From Christiangramia lutea (GTDB lineage: Bacteria > Bacteroidota > Bacteroidia > Flavobacteriales > Flavobacteriaceae): DNA of 64,000 bases. Below are positions 1 to 8,527 of the stretch, piece by piece. Made by a program: the position numbers and the translations under genes. Positions within the stretch are counted from its first letter, which is position 1, and every line of letters begins with the position of its first letter. The stretch covers positions 124,001 through 188,000 of the forward strand of contig NZ_JAKVTV010000005.1 of NCBI RefSeq assembly GCF_022489035.1, given 5' to 3'. The notes beneath the pieces were generated by a model that was given only the letters and a program-made list of their open reading frames with translations, had not been told where the DNA came from and made no database searches.

Positions 1-1
1 T

Positions 2-1447
2 CCAGATAGTAAAACTTTTGTAGATGCAATTCCCCAATATAATCCAGGTTTGATAAGACAGAGATATGAGATGCTCGCTGACACCACCGCAGAAGGGATT
101 TCAGATTTTGTAGAGCAGCATTTTGAAATTCCTGGGGAGCAAAGCGAATTTGAAGCCGATTCCTCTTCGATCAATTTACATATAACCAGATTATGGGACA
201 AGTTGAAAAGACCGGCAGATGAAGAGGTTTCGGGTACGTTAATTCCTTTACCTAATTCTTACATAGTTCCGGGCGGAAGATTCAGGGAGATCTATTACTG
301 GGACAGCTATTTTACTATGCTTGGACTTCTGGAAGACGGGGAGGTAGAAACAGTAGAAAATATGATAGCTAATTTTGCTTATCTCATCAATGGCTATGGT
401 TTTATACCAAATGGTAACAGGACTTACTACCTGGGCAGATCTCAACCTCCTTTTTTCGGAATGATGGTTAAAACCCTGGCGAATGCTAAAAGTAAAAAGG
501 TGTTGGAGGAATACCTTCCAGAGCTGGAAAAGGAATATAACTTCTGGATGAATGGCGAAAACCGACTTGATGGAGAGAAGACATTCAGAAGAGTTGTGAA
601 AATGAGAGATGGGGAGATACTCAATCGTTACTGGGATGATTACGCAACTCCACGACCGGAAAGTTACCGGGAAGATATTCATACTGCTGAAAAAGCTGTG
701 GCAAATAATCCTGAAATTTCAAAAGAAGAGGTATATAGAAATCTCAGGGCGGGAGCGGAGTCTGGCTGGGATTTTTCCAGTAGGTGGCTAAACCGGGATG
801 AAAATGGAGATTTCAATCTGTCTACCATTCATACGGTAGATATTATTCCGGTAGACCTTAATTCGTTGTTATACGATCTTGAGTTGACGATCTCTGAAGC
901 AGCTGAATTTGCTGGTGAGATTGAAAAATCTGAAGAGTATAAATCAAAGGCAGAGAGACGTAAAGAGGCAATTATAAAATACCTGTGGAGCGAAAGCGAA
1001 GAGTTTTTTATGGATTATAATTTCAGAGAATCGAATCCCACCGGTAGATTATCTCTTGCCGGGGTCTATCCCTTGTTTTTTGAAATCGCGAATGAAGATC
1101 AGGCCAGCCAAGTCACTGTAAAACTAAAGGAAACATTCCTGAAACCAGGTGGCCTTGTTACCACCCCGTATAATACAGGTGAGCAATGGGATGCTCCAAA
1201 CGGCTGGGCACCATTGCAATGGATCTGTTTTCAAGGTTTGAAGAATTATGGTGAGGACGATCTTGCTGAAGAGGTAAGCTCCAGATGGCTGGCATTAAAC
1301 AGGAAAGTCTATGATAAGACTTATAAAATGCTGGAAAAATATAATGTAGAAGATCTAACTAAGGAAAGTGGAGGAGGGGAGTACCCAACCCAGGATGGTT
1401 TTGGCTGGACAAATGGGGTTTATCAAAAATTGTCTTCAAAAAAATAG
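2..1447 (+). CDS. Trehalase (GH37), 5' end outside the window
   Basis: Hydrolyses trehalose to two glucose units. The reading frame is open from base 2 and begins with the family motif DSKTFVDAIPQYNP, so the gene starts upstream of the window. Both trehalase signatures are present: PGGRFREIYYWDSYF near the start and QWDAPNGWAPLQW near the C-terminus. About 482 residues are visible, against roughly 550 in typical bacterial enzymes, so only an N-terminal part is missing. Whether it has a signal peptide (periplasmic) or not (cytoplasmic) cannot be seen. It converges on hutG with a 20-bp gap. The first visible TTG at 50 is not the true start. Confidence 0.95.
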   Translation, partial: PDSKTFVDAIPQYNPGLIRQRYEMLADTTAEGISDFVEQHFEIPGEQSEFEADSSSINLHITRLWDKLKRPADEEVSGTLIPLPNSYIVPGGRFREIYYWDSYFTMLGLLEDGEVETVENMIANFAYLINGYGFIPNGNRTYYLGRSQPPFFGMMVKTLANAKSKKVLEEYLPELEKEYNFWMNGENRLDGEKTFRRVVKMRDGEILNRYWDDYATPRPESYREDIHTAEKAVANNPEISKEEVYRNLRAGAESGWDFSSRWLNRDENGDFNLSTIHTVDIIPVDLNSLLYDLELTISEAAEFAGEIEKSEEYKSKAERRKEAIIKYLWSESEEFFMDYNFRESNPTGRLSLAGVYPLFFEIANEDQASQVTVKLKETFLKPGGLVTTPYNTGEQWDAPNGWAPLQWICFQGLKNYGEDDLAEEVSSRWLALNRKVYDKTYKMLEKYNVEDLTKESGGGEYPTQDGFGWTNGVYQKLSSKK

Positions 1448-1467
1448 GTTGATTAATAGTAAGGAAA

Positions 1468-2463
1468 TCAATATCTGATAAAGTCTGAAATAAAGTAAGA
1501 AAGTGCTTTTCCAACCTGGGAGGCATTATCTTCATCAGGAGCAGCCTCACAAATATGAAAATAACAACAGTTTTCATTCTTAGAAACAAGGTCTATGAAA
1601 TTCCTTAACTCGTTTATAGAAAAACCCGAAGGAGATTTAGCACTGCTGGGAAAATCGGAGATGGAATCACAATCCAGTTCAAAACCGAATTTAGCATTAC
1701 CTATTTTATCCAGTTCTTCTCCAAAGCGAACTGCAACTTCGCCAGGTTTTTTGAAAAGATCTTCAGCTACACGAAAATTAAGATTTTCTGAAGCATCCAT
1801 TTCCTCAAAAATATATTCAGGAGTGTAGTTCTTATGTAATCCAAAGACCGAATATTTTCTCAAATACTGCCCTTCGATAGCATAGCTGAAACCATTGCCA
1901 CTATGTCTGTGTTCTAATTGTCTCAGGTCTGTGTGCGCGTCGATATTTATAACATTTACAGGCTCTTTTAGAGCTTTTGCAGCACCTTTTATATTTCCAT
2001 AGGCGTTGTTATGTCCTCCGCCAATGATCACTGGAATTTTACCTTTAGAAATGATTATTTCAACTAGGTTCGCCACCAGGATATCTATTTGCCTAACCAG
2101 ATCCCCAAGTTTATCCAGGTAATTTGGATCTGACTCATCTATCCATGAGGCTTTTTCCATCAACTCATCACAATCTAATTCTCCCAGAAGAATTATATCC
2201 TTAGGATCATTGAACCGGTTTACCTGTATATTTACCAGGGCTTTTATGGCTATACTCCATGCTTGTGAGGTTCCCGGCTTTCCATGATTGGCTCTTACTC
2301 CAATATCTTCAGGGATCCCGAATAATACAAATTTGGATGGATGATGATCCAATTCATTTAATGATGAAATGAAATTGAGTTTTTCCCCAAATTTAACTTC
2401 TCCTTTTCTCCTGGAAATGTACCTGTCTATATGAGGCCTTTTATAGAGTTTTAATTCTTTCAT
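1468..2463 (-). CDS. hutG: Formimidoylglutamase, arginase/ureohydrolase family
   Basis: Predicted to hydrolyse N-formimidoyl-L-glutamate to glutamate and formamide, the last step of one histidine-degradation route. The 331-aa protein has the manganese-binding arginase motifs in order: GGGHNNAYG, NIDAHTDLR and FELDCDSI. It begins one base after the hutI stop codon, so the two genes are almost certainly one transcript. The assignment as formimidoylglutamase rather than arginase or agmatinase rests mainly on its hutI neighbour. Cytoplasmic. Confidence 0.88.
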   Translation of the reverse strand: MKELKLYKRPHIDRYISRRKGEVKFGEKLNFISSLNELDHHPSKFVLFGIPEDIGVRANHGKPGTSQAWSIAIKALVNIQVNRFNDPKDIILLGELDCDELMEKASWIDESDPNYLDKLGDLVRQIDILVANLVEIIISKGKIPVIIGGGHNNAYGNIKGAAKALKEPVNVINIDAHTDLRQLEHRHSGNGFSYAIEGQYLRKYSVFGLHKNYTPEYIFEEMDASENLNFRVAEDLFKKPGEVAVRFGEELDKIGNAKFGFELDCDSISDFPSSAKSPSGFSINELRNFIDLVSKNENCCYFHICEAAPDEDNASQVGKALSYFISDFIRY

Positions 2464-2464
2464 C

Positions 2465-3700
2465 CTAGATCACTTTTCCATTGATATAAACCGATTCAAT
2501 TGAATTAGTTCCAAAAGCGTATGGTAGAAAAGTATACGAAGGGATTTCTTTAGTCACTATAAAATTGGCTTTCTTTCCTTTAGTAATACTTCCGTGAGTG
2601 CTGCTTAATTCCATAGCGTAAGCACCATTTAAAGTAGCCGCATTTATAGCTTCTTCAGGAGTCATTTTCATTTTTATACAGGCAAGGGAAACAACCAGAT
2701 TCATATTTCCGCTTGGAGTACTACCCGGGTTAAAATCTGTGGCCAGAGCAAGTGGGAGCCCTGCATCGAGAATTTCCCTGGCAGGAGTGTATGGAATACT
2801 AAGAAACAAAGAGCAGGAGGGAAGTGCTACCGGCATAGTTTCCGTTCCTTTTAAAACCTCAAAATCTTCCCTCTGCATGACCTCCAGGTGATCTACACTA
2901 AGTGCCCTATGATCTACTCCGGCCTTTACACCGCCAATAGCATTGAACTGGTTCACGTGTATCTTTGGCTTTAATCCAAATTTCTGTGCCGCGCTCAACA
3001 ATCTATTGGTCTCCTCAACAGTGAAATAACCTTTTTCACAAAAAATGTCGATATATTCTGCCAGTTTTAGTTCTGCTACTTTCGGAAGAATTTCATCAAT
3101 CACTAAATCCATATAGCCATCCGGGTCATTCTTATACTCTTTTGGAATGGCATGAGCACCCAGAAAGGTTGATTTTACTGGTAAAGCATAATTTTCATCA
3201 AGCTTTTTTATCACCCGAAGCATTTTAAGTTCAGCTTCTTCGGTTAGGCCATAACCAGATTTAATCTCAACTGCTCCCGTACCCAGTTTCATGACTTCTT
3301 CCAGGCGTTTTGCTGATTGGTCATAAACTTCTTCTTCAGGTGTTTCCTGAAGGGTTTTAGCACTATTCAAAATTCCACCACCACGATTGGCTATTTCTTC
3401 ATAGCTTAAACCATTGATACGATCGGCAAATTCCAGTTCACGATTTCCTGCGTAAACAATATGGGTATGAGAATCACACCAGGTAGGCAATACGATCTTC
3501 CCGGTGGCATCTGTGATTTTATCTGCATTTAATTCTGGCAGATTATCCATAGTACCAAAATCAGCAATAGTATCGTTTTCAATAAAAAGCCAGGCGTTCT
3601 TTAGTGAAGGAAGCTCTTTCATTTCGTCTCCAGATACTTTCAAAACTCCGGGTTCTCTTACCTGAAGTAATTCTTTGATATTGGTGAGTAATAAACTCAT
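2465..3700 (-). CDS. hutI: Imidazolonepropionase
   Basis: Opens the ring of 4-imidazolone-5-propionate to give N-formimidoylglutamate in histidine degradation. The 411-aa amidohydrolase-fold protein shows the metal-binding DSHTHIVYAG motif, GAHAIP, HVNQFN, a DHLE segment and ATDFNPGS, in family order and at family length. It is the first gene of a hutI-hutG pair. No hutH or hutU lies in the window, so the rest of the pathway must be elsewhere. A Bacteroidota-type promoter lies about 40 bp upstream. Confidence 0.93.
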   Translation of the reverse strand: MSLLLTNIKELLQVREPGVLKVSGDEMKELPSLKNAWLFIENDTIADFGTMDNLPELNADKITDATGKIVLPTWCDSHTHIVYAGNRELEFADRINGLSYEEIANRGGGILNSAKTLQETPEEEVYDQSAKRLEEVMKLGTGAVEIKSGYGLTEEAELKMLRVIKKLDENYALPVKSTFLGAHAIPKEYKNDPDGYMDLVIDEILPKVAELKLAEYIDIFCEKGYFTVEETNRLLSAAQKFGLKPKIHVNQFNAIGGVKAGVDHRALSVDHLEVMQREDFEVLKGTETMPVALPSCSLFLSIPYTPAREILDAGLPLALATDFNPGSTPSGNMNLVVSLACIKMKMTPEEAINAATLNGAYAMELSSTHGSITKGKKANFIVTKEIPSYTFLPYAFGTNSIESVYINGKVI

Positions 3701-3739
3701 ATGATTTTTTGGATTGATCGTTCAACAATTGCTAAAAAA

Positions 3740-3770
3740 CAAAGATATAAACTCATCATAGAATAATCAG
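3740..3770 (-). promoter_or_regulatory. Probable hutI promoter
   Basis: Read on the minus strand this has a perfect Bacteroidota -7 element TAnnTTTG (complement of 3740-3747, CAAAGATA). It is followed upstream by a 20-nt spacer and CTG at the -33 position where TTG is usual. It lies 39 bp before the hutI start codon. The match is good at -7 and imperfect at -33. Confidence 0.5.
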
Positions 3771-3792
3771 GATAAGTCTATACCTTTCAAGC

Positions 3793-3819
3793 AAAAAGCC
3801 ACCTAAAAAGATGGCTTTG
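3793..3819 (-). terminator. Rho-independent terminator of the PH-domain gene
   Basis: Inverted repeat AAAGCCA (3795-3801) / TGGCTTT (3812-3818) with a 10-nt loop. On the minus strand the stem is followed by a T run. It sits 15 bp after the stop codon of the interrupted PH-domain gene fragment and originally ended that transcript. Confidence 0.65.
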
Positions 3820-3833
3820 TCAAAATATTTTAG

Positions 3834-4011
3834 TTATAAGGTAAATTCTGCCAGGAGTTTCTGTACCTGGTAAATATCTACCTTCTTATTAAAACGCTTG
3901 GAAATAGAAGGATTCTGTTCCCCTGAAATCCATATCTTCAGTTCAGCATCCAGGTCGAAACTTCCGGCGGTTTCAACACTGAACCTGGTAATGCTTTTGT
4001 AGAGCACAGAG
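3834..4011 (-). pseudogene. C-terminal half of a bacterial PH-domain protein, split by the prophage
   Basis: From 4010 down to the TAA at 3834-3836 the minus strand encodes 58 residues running SVLYKSITRFSVETAG to LLAEFTL. This is the C-terminal part of the small bPH_1-type PH-domain family (about 125 aa), whose typical core reads IPYKSITRFSVETAG. The matching N-terminal 68 residues lie at 42197-42400 on the other side of the prophage. Joining them over the shared AGAG restores an in-frame protein of about 125 aa. No start codon is left here, so this piece is probably not translated. Function of the family is unknown. Confidence 0.85.
4008..4011. repeat. Left copy of the target-site duplication (AGAG)
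   Basis: AGAG at 4008-4011 and again at 42197-42200 directly flank the prophage ends. Collapsing the two copies restores the PH-domain reading frame across FS-VLYKS. Mu-type phages usually make 5-bp duplications. Here only 4 bp match (CAGAGT left, AAGAGA right), so one base may have changed or the duplication may be 4 bp. Confidence 0.6.
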
Positions 4012-4021
4012 TAAGGGGGAT

Positions 4022-4035
4022 AAAACGAATTGTAC
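4022..4035 (+). repeat. Left-end transposase-binding-type repeat L1
   Basis: AAAACGAATTGTAC, starting 10 nt inside the left junction. The outer right-end repeat (42173-42186, opposite strand) differs at one base. By analogy with Mu these are transposase binding sites, which is an inference. Confidence 0.7.
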
Positions 4036-4079
4036 AGAGTAACTAATTATATTTTGGTCGATTTTTCTTAGTGTTTATG

Positions 4080-4110
4080 CGCCCTGATAGCAAATATAGG
4101 GCGTTTTTTT
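4080..4110 (+). terminator. Terminator near the left phage end
   Basis: CGCCCT (4080-4085) / AGGGCG (4098-4103) hairpin followed by seven T on the plus strand. It would stop rightward transcripts entering from the left end. Confidence 0.6.
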
Positions 4111-4116
4111 ATTTTT

Positions 4117-4130
4117 GGACGAATTGTGCA
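4117..4130 (+). repeat. Left-end transposase-binding-type repeat L2
   Basis: GGACGAATTGTGCA shares ACGAATTGTGCA (4119-4130) with the inner right-end repeat. It lies about 95 bp inside L1 in the same orientation. Spaced end sites of this kind are known in Mu. Confidence 0.6.
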
Positions 4131-4359
4131 TTATTGCTATTTAAGTACCATTTAACTACTATTTGAATAAGGGCGTTTATATCATCGCTTTTCCATTCCT
4201 ACCATTACTCACTATAGAAACCTATAAAAGTACCATACAGCCGCTAAAATCGGGCGTTGGTGGTATTGTATCTTTTATCCTGGTATATAAAACTACCAGA
4301 TAGATCACTATTCATTATTTATCTGTATCCGTTAGGTCAAAAAACGGGTATTTTAGCCT

Positions 4360-4395
4360 TTGGGGTTACAATTGGGGTTACAATTGGGGTTACAA
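4360..4395 (+). repeat. Three perfect tandem copies of a 12-bp unit
   Basis: TTGGGGTTACAA occurs at 4360-4371, 4372-4383 and 4384-4395 without gap. A decayed further copy (GTAGGTTA) follows. About 310 bp inside L1 and downstream of the repressor gene. Confidence 0.85.
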
Positions 4396-4432
4396 AGTAG
4401 GTTAAAAAGTAGGGTTTTTACTTACACTAACT

Positions 4433-4453
4433 TTCATAAATGATTCATAAATG
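4433..4453 (+). repeat. 10-bp direct repeat
   Basis: TTCATAAATG at 4433-4442 and 4444-4453, separated by one A. The 11-bp period suggests two sites on one face of the helix. Confidence 0.6.
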
Positions 4454-4572
4454 CCGATAAAAAGCATTTTAAAGGGTAGTTGTTACCACTTTAAAACAAG
4501 TTGAAAAAATATAAAGCACTGACTAACAGAAGTTAGAATAAAAAGGGATAATTATACGTGTGGAGGATATTT

Positions 4573-5271
4573 CTAACGCATCGCGTTTATACGTATGCTT
4601 GCCTTTACCAGGGCTAAGGCTCTTACGCGATCTAGTTTCACGTCCTTCGGCTGGTGGTGCTGATTTTGAGAGACTAATCTTATATACTCTGGACCCATAT
4701 CTGACTTCTGGATATACTTCACGCTTACCCATTCTTCACCGCCGACTTCAATAGACACCAGGTACATCTCACCCCAGAATATGTCATTCTTGAAATCACT
4801 GATCTGTTTATAAGCAATGATATCACCGCTTTTTAATAATGGATACATACTGTCACCGGTTACATATAATGCACCGTCTACCTTTGGAAGGTTCGGGATC
4901 TTGATGGTGTCTATTACTTCGCTTTCGCCCTGGTTTCTGAATAATTCTACCAGTCCGGCGGAGGCTTCTATATTATAGAGTGGTATTAATTGAGTATCTA
5001 TATCTGTGTCTGTTCGTAGCTTGTAAACCTTTGTAGGTTCTTTTACCTGCGTCATACTTTTCCTGCATAGTTCTTTGGTTGGATCAAATAGAGAGTTGAG
5101 ATCAAAATTATTCTGCAATAGAAAACCTATATACTTATTCGGTATAAATTTCTTATTTCCTGCTTCCAGATTGGAAACATCTTTCTGTGAAACGCCCACT
5201 TTTTCTGCAAAAGAGGTCTGATTAAGGCCAAGTAATTCGCGGGCTTCCTTGATTTTATCGAATGGGGTCAT
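4573..5271 (-). CDS. Phage repressor: XRE-type HTH plus S24 (LexA-like) peptidase domain
   Basis: Likely the lysogeny repressor. Residues 5-60 form an XRE-type helix-turn-helix (LNQTSFAEKVGVSQKDVSNLE). The C-terminal half is an S24 domain with the serine in TGDSMYP (S141) and the lysine in WVSVKYI (K185), the usual catalytic pair. An Ala-Gly pair in EASAGL (105-106) fits the self-cleavage site. Family knowledge suggests release of repression on RecA activation after DNA damage. It is transcribed away from the early operon, with inverted-repeat operators in the 95-bp gap. Mu's own c repressor has no peptidase domain, so control here is more lambda-like. Confidence 0.9.
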   Translation of the reverse strand: MTPFDKIKEARELLGLNQTSFAEKVGVSQKDVSNLEAGNKKFIPNKYIGFLLQNNFDLNSLFDPTKELCRKSMTQVKEPTKVYKLRTDTDIDTQLIPLYNIEASAGLVELFRNQGESEVIDTIKIPNLPKVDGALYVTGDSMYPLLKSGDIIAYKQISDFKNDIFWGEMYLVSIEVGGEEWVSVKYIQKSDMGPEYIRLVSQNQHHQPKDVKLDRVRALALVKASIRINAMR

Positions 5272-5300
5272 TTAAATATCCAAAAAAAGTATATTATTAT

Positions 5301-5351
5301 TTGTTTTTTTTATACCAAAACGGTATATATTTGTTCCAACGTTTAGAACAA
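5301..5351 (+). promoter_or_regulatory. Early promoter with two overlapping inverted repeats
   Basis: A -7 element TATATTTG (5326-5333, fits TAnnTTTG) lies 22 nt after a TTG at 5301. One inverted repeat, TATACC (5311-5316) / GGTATA (5322-5327), overlaps the -7. A second, TTGTTC (5331-5336) / GAACAA (5346-5351), encloses the palindrome AACGTT and covers the likely start of transcription. Both are good operator candidates for the divergent S24 repressor or the 69-aa protein that follows. Confidence 0.65.
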
Positions 5352-5366
5352 ACTTATACAAAAAAA

Positions 5367-5576
5367 ATGAAAGCCAATTTCAACGACCTCGAAAAAAAGG
5401 TTTTAAAAGGTCAAGCTTCAAAACTAGCAGACAAGCATTTATGCAGTCAAAAATACGTGAAGCTGATTATAGATGGCAAAAGAGAAGTGAAATCCAGCTT
5501 ATCAAAGAACATACTTCATGATCTATTGAAACTCATCGAAGTATTAAGCCCAAAACCTTCCAAAGGTAAAAAGTAG
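5367..5576 (+). CDS. Small basic early protein, probable regulator (Ner position)
   Basis: 69 aa, lysine-rich, starting at the ATG at 5367. The frame is open further upstream, but the promoter and operators occupy that stretch, so 5367 is preferred. It ends one base before the transposase start. The segment KLADKHLCSQKYVKLIIDGKR looks like a helix-turn-helix. By size and place (first early gene, directly before the transposase) it matches Ner of Mu, which turns down early transcription. Homology to Ner is not shown. Confidence 0.6.
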   Translation: MKANFNDLEKKVLKGQASKLADKHLCSQKYVKLIIDGKREVKSSLSKNILHDLLKLIEVLSPKPSKGKK

Positions 5577-5577
5577 T

Positions 5578-7584
5578 ATGACCGAGTATTATAACAACAC
5601 TTTATGTATCCAGGCAGGATGGCTAATCGAGGCTGACATAATATCTCAGTCTAATTACAAGCTCCTTTCTTACCGCAACGCTCTAAATATTCTTAGAAGA
5701 GGTTGCCGTAATACTCCCGCCCTGGTTGAATATGACAGTATCCCAGATAGATTTAAAAAACAGATCGTAAAGAAAGTTGGTGATCCCTACAAAACCACTA
5801 AGCACATTCACTTCAAAGATTACCTTCAGCAGGATCTTGATGCCATAGACTTCTTTCATAAGTACACTATTCCAGATGGGAGCGCTTTACCTGAAGATCG
5901 CCAGAAAGAATATGCCGCCAATGCTGCAATTTTTAAGGCTATCGATGAGATCGTAAATAACAAGCTTGCTAAGCGTAAGGCTTTGGGAACTTCGGGTAAT
6001 AAAGTGTGGAAGAAACTCGCAGAGATCATCCAGGATCTTCCATTGCATGAGTGGCCACATAAGCTGCCTAAAAATGCCAGAAGGCTTAAACAGAAGTTTA
6101 CCAACTTTAAAACGGAAGGTTACGAAAGCCTGATCCATGCCGGTTTCTGTAATAAGAATTCAGAAAAGATTGGCGATGATGCAAAACAGTGGTTGATCGC
6201 GAGGTTTGCAGACCAGGTGAACCGAATTGCCAATATCGAGCAGCTTTGGGTAGAGTATAATGAGAAAGCTCCTTACGAAGGCTGGAAGAAAATCAAGGAT
6301 GATCGCACGATCTACCTTTTCCTTAACCAGGAAGATATCAAACCGCTGTGGTATGGTTACCGTTATGGCGAATTAAAGGCCAAAGAGAAGTATACCTACT
6401 TCCATACTACCAAACTGCCAAGCATGCGCGACAGCTTATGGTATTCAGATGGTACGAAGTTGAACTTCTACTATCTGGACGGCAACGGAAAAATGGCAAC
6501 CTGCCAGGTATACGAGGTAATGGATGCTTATTCTGAAGTATTCTTAGGATATCACATTAGCAAGACTGAAGATTACGAAGCCCAGTATTACGCTTATAAA
6601 ATGGCGGCGAAAACTGCCGGTCACCGTCCTTACCAGATCGGCTTTGACGGTCAGGGTGGACATAAGAAACTGAAATCTGGTGAATTCCTTACCAAGCTTT
6701 CAAGACTTGCTATCAGGACTCAGCCGTATAACGGTAAATCCAAGACCATAGAGAATGCCTTCGGAAGGTTCCAGGCACAATTCCTAAAACGCCACTGGTT
6801 CTTTACCGGGCAGAACATCACCGCCAAGAAAGACGAAAGCAAGGCGAATATGGAGGTTATTCTTGCCAATACCGAAAACCTTCCAACGCTTAAGGAGGTG
6901 ATCGCGATCTACGAGCAGGAAAGAAAGAACTGGAATCAGGCAATTCACCCTAAAACAGGGAAACCACGTCTTGAAACTTACCTGGAATCTGAAAATCCTG
7001 AAACCAAAGAACTGGATGTACTTGATATGATAGATCTATTCTGGATCTTAAGAGATAAGCCGGTAACCTATACGCCTTCAGGTATCAGCTTCAAAGAGAA
7101 AAAGGTGCAGTATGACTATGTGGTGTATAACGATGATCGTAGCGTAGATATGAAGTTTCATACAGAGAACATCGATAAGAAATTCTTTATCAAGTTCGAT
7201 CCAGAAGATATGAGCATGATCTATCTCTACGAAGAAACTCCACTAGGTCTTAGAAGAGTGACCGCAGCCGAAACCAAAGTAGAGGTTTCCAGAGGTCGCC
7301 AGGAGATCACCCAATTCGAAGATGAGTTTATCAAGAAAATGCAGGAAGCCAACAAAAAGTCTCGTGTAGATATGCGTGACAATACCGAGAAGATCCTTGA
7401 GCAGTTTGGAGCTACTATCGAGCAGCAGGGATTAAACAGACCTGTTATAAAAGGCATCGAGAAAAAGAAGAAAAGGCAGAACATCAAGAAAAAAGTAAAA
7501 GAAGTCGAGATCGGAGAATATCAAAAGGAAGTCAGCAATGCTGTCTACGATGAGGAAGAGATCGACATCTATAGTGATATGTAA
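5578..7584 (+). CDS. MuA-like DDE transposase
   Basis: 668 aa, close to MuA (663 aa). It catalyses strand transfer for integration and replicative transposition. The DDE triad is visible as WYSDGTK (D291), GFDGQGG (D357) and KTIENAFGRF (E392), giving the DD(35)E spacing. A DNA-binding N-terminal region of about 270 residues precedes the catalytic core. A beta-barrel-like region and a basic, lysine-rich C-terminal tail follow; in MuA the tail contacts MuB. Followed by a hairpin and the MuB-like gene. Start ATG lies one base after the preceding stop. Confidence 0.95.
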   Translation: MTEYYNNTLCIQAGWLIEADIISQSNYKLLSYRNALNILRRGCRNTPALVEYDSIPDRFKKQIVKKVGDPYKTTKHIHFKDYLQQDLDAIDFFHKYTIPDGSALPEDRQKEYAANAAIFKAIDEIVNNKLAKRKALGTSGNKVWKKLAEIIQDLPLHEWPHKLPKNARRLKQKFTNFKTEGYESLIHAGFCNKNSEKIGDDAKQWLIARFADQVNRIANIEQLWVEYNEKAPYEGWKKIKDDRTIYLFLNQEDIKPLWYGYRYGELKAKEKYTYFHTTKLPSMRDSLWYSDGTKLNFYYLDGNGKMATCQVYEVMDAYSEVFLGYHISKTEDYEAQYYAYKMAAKTAGHRPYQIGFDGQGGHKKLKSGEFLTKLSRLAIRTQPYNGKSKTIENAFGRFQAQFLKRHWFFTGQNITAKKDESKANMEVILANTENLPTLKEVIAIYEQERKNWNQAIHPKTGKPRLETYLESENPETKELDVLDMIDLFWILRDKPVTYTPSGISFKEKKVQYDYVVYNDDRSVDMKFHTENIDKKFFIKFDPEDMSMIYLYEETPLGLRRVTAAETKVEVSRGRQEITQFEDEFIKKMQEANKKSRVDMRDNTEKILEQFGATIEQQGLNRPVIKGIEKKKKRQNIKKKVKEVEIGEYQKEVSNAVYDEEEIDIYSDM

Positions 7585-7592
7585 AAATAACA

Positions 7593-7627
7593 GCCCCCGG
7601 TTTTCCGTGAGAAAGCGAACCGAGGGC
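7593..7627 (+). other. Hairpin between transposase and ATPase genes
   Basis: GCCC-CGGTT (593-602 of the 7 kb block) pairs with AACCG-GGGC (7618-7627), with one mismatch and a 15-nt loop. There is no T run, so it is more likely an mRNA processing or attenuation element than a terminator. Confidence 0.45.
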
Positions 7628-7649
7628 CAAACTTCAAAAACCCAAAATT

Positions 7650-8504
7650 ATGACAAACCCGAACAAAGAGCAAATCGTTTTAGAACTGGAACGCTACGTT
7701 TCAAGGTACGACTCCCAGAATCAGGCGGCAAAAACCCTGAAAGGAGTTTCCTCTGCCACCGTAAGCCAGATGATCAACCGTAACTGGGATCTTATCAAAG
7801 ACGAGATGTTTAGAAATGTAGCTTCTCAAATAGGCTACAATCCTAACCGAAAAGAGATCGTAGAGACTCGCGATTACAAAAAAGTGACCAGGTTACTGGC
7901 AGATGCGCAAAAGCATCACAATGTATTCGCCATTACCGGTGAAGCAGGAAGCGGGAAAAGCATCGCCTTAAAGTCTTACGCTGCGAATCATAAACGAGCG
8001 CACCTTTTACAGTGTAATGAGTACTGGAACCGTAAATACTTCCTTGCAGAGCTTCTTTTAGCGATGGGAAGGGATTATAGCGGGCTTACAGTGGCCGAAA
8101 TGATGATGGAGGTGGTAAGAGTCCTTAAAAAGCAGGATAATCCCTTAATCATCATGGACGAGGCTGATAAGCTAAGCGACCAGGTACTGTATTTCTTTAT
8201 TACGATCTACAACCAGTTAGAAGATCACTGCGGGATCGTACTGGTGGCTACAGATCACCTGGATAAGCGAATTAAGAAAGGATTGCGTCTTAACAAGAAA
8301 GGATATAAAGAGATCTACAGCCGTATCGGTAGAAAATGTATCGAACTAAATGGCGTAGGCCCTTCAGATATCACTCAGGTATGCGCCGCCAATGGTGTTA
8401 CAGACCGTAATGATATTAAAGAGATCATTAAGGATAGTGAGAACGACCTGCGTAGGGTAATGCGCAAGATCCACGCCATCAAGAACCGAAAGAAATCTAA
8501 ATAA
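7650..8504 (+). CDS. MuB-like target-DNA-binding AAA+ ATPase
   Basis: 284 aa (MuB is 312). Activates the transposase and delivers target DNA. The N-terminal 60 residues look like a DNA-binding helix-turn-helix (SQNQAAKTLKGVSSATVSQM), as in MuB. Walker A is GEAGSGKS (97-104) and Walker B LIIMDEAD (166-173), followed by a sensor-like LVATD. Gene order directly after the DDE transposase supports the call. Confidence 0.93.
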   Translation: MTNPNKEQIVLELERYVSRYDSQNQAAKTLKGVSSATVSQMINRNWDLIKDEMFRNVASQIGYNPNRKEIVETRDYKKVTRLLADAQKHHNVFAITGEAGSGKSIALKSYAANHKRAHLLQCNEYWNRKYFLAELLLAMGRDYSGLTVAEMMMEVVRVLKKQDNPLIIMDEADKLSDQVLYFFITIYNQLEDHCGIVLVATDHLDKRIKKGLRLNKKGYKEIYSRIGRKCIELNGVGPSDITQVCAANGVTDRNDIKEIIKDSENDLRRVMRKIHAIKNRKKSK

Positions 8505-8527
8505 TAACCCCAAATCCCAATACTTAA

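Larger units (their letters stand above)
4131..4572. other. Non-coding left-end region of the prophage
   Basis: No convincing gene lies between the end repeats and the repressor stop codon. The stretch is rich in short repeats: GGGCGTT at 4171-4177 and 4252-4258 (and at 4099-4105 in the terminator), AAGTACCAT at 4143-4151 and 4228-4236, three tandem 12-bp units at 4360-4395, and a 10-bp direct repeat at 4433-4453. In Mu the left end holds transposase and host-protein binding sites. The role of these repeats is inference. Confidence 0.55.

Noticed and set aside
4020-4023. ATAA shared by 4020-4023 and 42194-42197 as target duplication
   Set aside because: It also gives an in-frame join but would insert five extra residues (YPPYSVLYKS) into a conserved core and place the end repeats at unequal distances from the junctions. 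The AGAG solution needs neither.
4360-4395. Tandem repeats as a CRISPR array
   Set aside because: Units are 12 bp with no spacers and no cas genes are near.
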